This document shows positions 6,330 to 7,603 of a stretch of DNA of 7,603 nucleotides, piece by piece. The stretch lies in the NCBI GenBank assembly GCA_945787595.1, contig CALZJV010000513.1, forward strand, positions 1-7,603. Reading direction: 5' to 3'. Under the pieces are notes generated by a model that was given only the letters and a program-made list of their open reading frames with translations, was not told the origin of the DNA and ran no database searches. The DNA comes from an uncultured Desulfobacterales bacterium. GTDB taxonomy: Bacteria; Desulfobacterota; Desulfobacteria; Desulfobacterales; JAFDCJ01. How positions within the stretch are numbered: the stretch's first letter is position 1; each line of letters begins with the position of its first letter. The position numbers and the translations under genes were made by a program.

Positions 6330-6479
6330 TCTGCCCGATTTCAAGCGCTGGTGAATCAGCAGGGTCACGTCGTGGGACAGGTGGATGACGATGTATTTGC
6401 CCCAGCGCGTTACCTTACTGATGGCGAGGTCTTTAATTTTTTGGCGCCGGTCAGGGTTCATTCCGGCTATGGTCCTGGC
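6330..6479 (-). pseudogene. formamidopyrimidine-DNA glycosylase fragment
   Basis: Read on the minus strand, about 50 codons give [20 protein letters not shown], then [20 protein letters not shown] and [10 protein letters not shown]. This matches an internal N-domain part of Fpg/MutM glycosylases, including the R-x-GKY strand and the L-x-IHLxMxGR region. The catalytic N-terminal Pro-Glu and the C-terminal zinc finger are absent, and there is no start codon with a ribosome site. The fragment is antisense to its neighbours and its upstream end meets the permease homology at 6480/6481. It is a relic of an excision-repair gene, not a functional copy. Confidence 0.6.
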
Positions 6480-7125
6480 CAGTGCACCGCTGATCGTTCA
6501 AATATTCGTAATCTATCTCGGTTTGCCGCAGTTGGGAATCGTTCTGAGTGCTGTGCCTGCAGGAATCATCGCTCTCAGCGTCAACTATGGTGCCTATATG
6601 ACCGAGATATTTAGGGCAGGTATCCAGTCCATCCGTCGAGGCCAGGTCGAAGCGGCCTATTCTTTGGGAATGACCTACTTCCAGATGATGAAACGGGTGG
6701 TGTTGCCGCAAGCGTTGCGCCTCATTATTCCGCCCACCGGCAATGAATTTATCGCCATGCTCAAAGACTCTGCGCTTGTCAACTTTCTGGGTATCTGGGA
6801 GCTTTTTTTCAGAGCCATAAAGATCGGGCGGCAGAATTTCCGCAGCATGGAAACGCTTATTATTGCAGGCTTATTTTATTGGCTGGTTACCATCATTTTT
6901 CAGTATTTCCAGTCCCGTCTTGAGACAAGACTCTCCAGGGGGACGACGAAGATAACGGGAATGACCATGATGGTGGTGACCCATGAAATGGGATTTGCCA
7001 GAGAGGTGGCAGATCGGATTGTTTTCCTTGAGAATGGTAAAATTCTCGAGGAGGGATCCCCTGAAAAGATCATGGACCATCCAGAGCACGAAATCACGCA
7101 GCAGTTTCTCACACACCTCCGCTAA
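6385..7125 (+). pseudogene. amino-acid ABC transporter permease fused to ATPase tail, truncated at both joints
   Basis: The open frame of 246 codons starts at ATG 6385, but the first 32 codons lie over the antisense Fpg fragment and are not permease. Polar amino-acid permease homology (HisM/GlnP type) begins near codon 33 (6481) with [13 protein letters not shown]. It continues through transmembrane segments and the EAA loop ([20 protein letters not shown], then [15 protein letters not shown]) to about residue 188 ([10 protein letters not shown]). At about 6960 it passes in frame into the end of the cognate ATPase (GlnQ/HisP type): [20 protein letters not shown] with the H-loop His, then the C-terminal [15 protein letters not shown]. 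Walker A, the signature motif and Walker B are gone, as is the N-terminal part of the permease. An internal deletion in a permease-ATPase operon explains this. It cannot work as a transporter. An intact solute-binding gene at 526-1335 is not obviously its partner. Confidence 0.75.
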
Positions 7126-7172
7126 CCACCCAGACATTTCACGAAGCGATCTTACCGCATCCGCTGATATAA

Positions 7173-7427
7173 AGGGGTCATTTATTAAAGGGTCTGTCAA
7201 GCATATCACAAATTTGGACGAATTCCGGATACTCTCAATTAAATCACAGGTTGGTGCCGACATTACTCAGAAAGCTTTGTGATGAAACGACTCCACTTAT
7301 CAAGCAGACTGTCAAAGATTCGCTGAATGCAAAAACAGTGGACACTATGTATGCTGGAGATATTGAGCACAGGGGTGTGGACTATTACCTTGACAGGGCC
7401 TTTAATCTCGGCCGGAAGCTTGTTTAA
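7173..7427 (+). pseudogene. unrecognised C-terminal gene fragment
   Basis: An open frame of about 84 codons without a credible start ends at TAA 7425-7427. The part after about 7224 reads like real protein: GYSQLNHRLVPTLLRKLCDE, TTPLIKQTVKDSLN, then TMYAGDIEHRGVDYYLDRAF and NLGRKLV. The first portion is amphipathic and somewhat HEAT-repeat-like (LVPTLLRKLCDETTPLIKQT). I do not recognise the family. No Shine-Dalgarno site or ATG precedes it, so it is probably the 3' end of a lost gene. The short stretch from 7126 to 7172 contains nothing recognisable. Confidence 0.4.
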
Positions 7428-7548
7428 GCTCTATCCTTGTATGCGCGTGTCTTCTACCTTTCGATGGAAGAAAATGAAACAGCAGTAAAATAAACGAGGC
7501 AAATTTATGAAAGTATAACCCCGAAAAAAGGAGGAGTCATCATTAAGA
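7428..7548. other. gene-free leader region
   Basis: About 120 bases between the unrecognised fragment and the next gene start. It contains a purine run AAAAAAGGAGGAG (7524-7536) and a three-codon ATG AAA GTA TAA at 7507. No promoter hexamers or terminator hairpin could be assigned with any confidence. Confidence 0.4.
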
Positions 7549-7599
7549 ATGTCGTCATTTATTTTTTATAATTTAATTGAAGAAAGGAGGTACCTGTGA
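7549..7599 (+). CDS. possible 16-codon leader ORF overlapping the next start
   Basis: ATG 7549 opens a 16-codon frame (MSSFIFYNLIEERRYL) ending in TGA 7597-7599, which overlaps the GTG at 7596-7598 as GTGA. A GGAGGAG lies at 7530-7536, but 12 bases before the ATG, longer than ideal. This could be a small leader peptide coupled to the following gene, or chance, since the frame runs across that gene's own ribosome site. Confidence 0.2.
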   Translation: MSSFIFYNLIEERRYL

Positions 7600-7603
7600 A
7601 GCC
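7584..7603 (+). CDS. start of the next gene (partial, runs off the window)
   Basis: AAGGAGGT (7584-7591) is a near-perfect Shine-Dalgarno sequence, four bases before GTG 7596-7598, followed by AAG and two further bases. The coding part visible is therefore only 7596-7603 (M-K-). The spacing is slightly short but acceptable. The product cannot be inferred. Confidence 0.45.

Overview
The window looks like an accessory, heavily eroded stretch of a deltaproteobacterial (Desulfobacterota, probably Desulfobacterales-like) chromosome. This is an inference. It rests on paired AT-rich intergenic repeats ending in a TTCCGG..TCCGGGTTAG motif, two REP-associated (IS200-like) transposase remnants, an IS1-like transposase remnant, and the character of the protein fragments. 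No rRNA, tRNA or CRISPR array was recognised. By eye, the left part (1 to about 4250) is AT-rich, 4260-5805 is clearly GC-rich, and the rest is intermediate, so segments of different history seem to have been joined.

Layout: 1-525 is gene-free and carries two related intergenic repeats built from 7-bp units. A minus-strand gene (526-1335) encodes a secreted family-3-like solute-binding protein. It is divergent from an intact transaldolase-family gene (1564-2259, +). From 2280 to 3563 lies a graveyard of mobile and toxin-antitoxin pieces: the first 18 codons of a REP-associated transposase, a fragment resembling an HVO_A0114/COG4190-type antitoxin (-), the first codons of a VapC-like PIN toxin (-), and an IS1-like transposase with two frameshifts, an internal stop and a lost C-terminus. 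An intact NadS/HigA-like antitoxin (3677-3967) follows without a visible toxin.

The GC-rich block 4258-5805 held a two-gene unit: a small rhodanese and a flavin disulfide reductase of the dihydrolipoamide dehydrogenase/mycothione reductase type. They are coupled by a GTGA overlap, which suggests a sulfur or thiol redox role. Both are now broken, the rhodanese by one lost A in an A-run and the reductase by a small internal deletion.

From 5819 to 7125 the DNA is a mosaic of fragments joined closely: the start of a second REP-associated transposase, an FAD oxidoreductase reduced to its first and last codons, an antisense piece of formamidopyrimidine-DNA glycosylase, and an amino-acid ABC permease fused in frame to the tail of its ATPase. 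After an unrecognised 84-codon fragment (7173-7427), the window ends at a strong ribosome binding site and a probable GTG start of the next gene.

Only the solute-binding protein, the transaldolase and the antitoxin look intact. I see no convincing new multi-gene system. The most notable feature is the density and type of gene fusions and deletions around transposon remnants.
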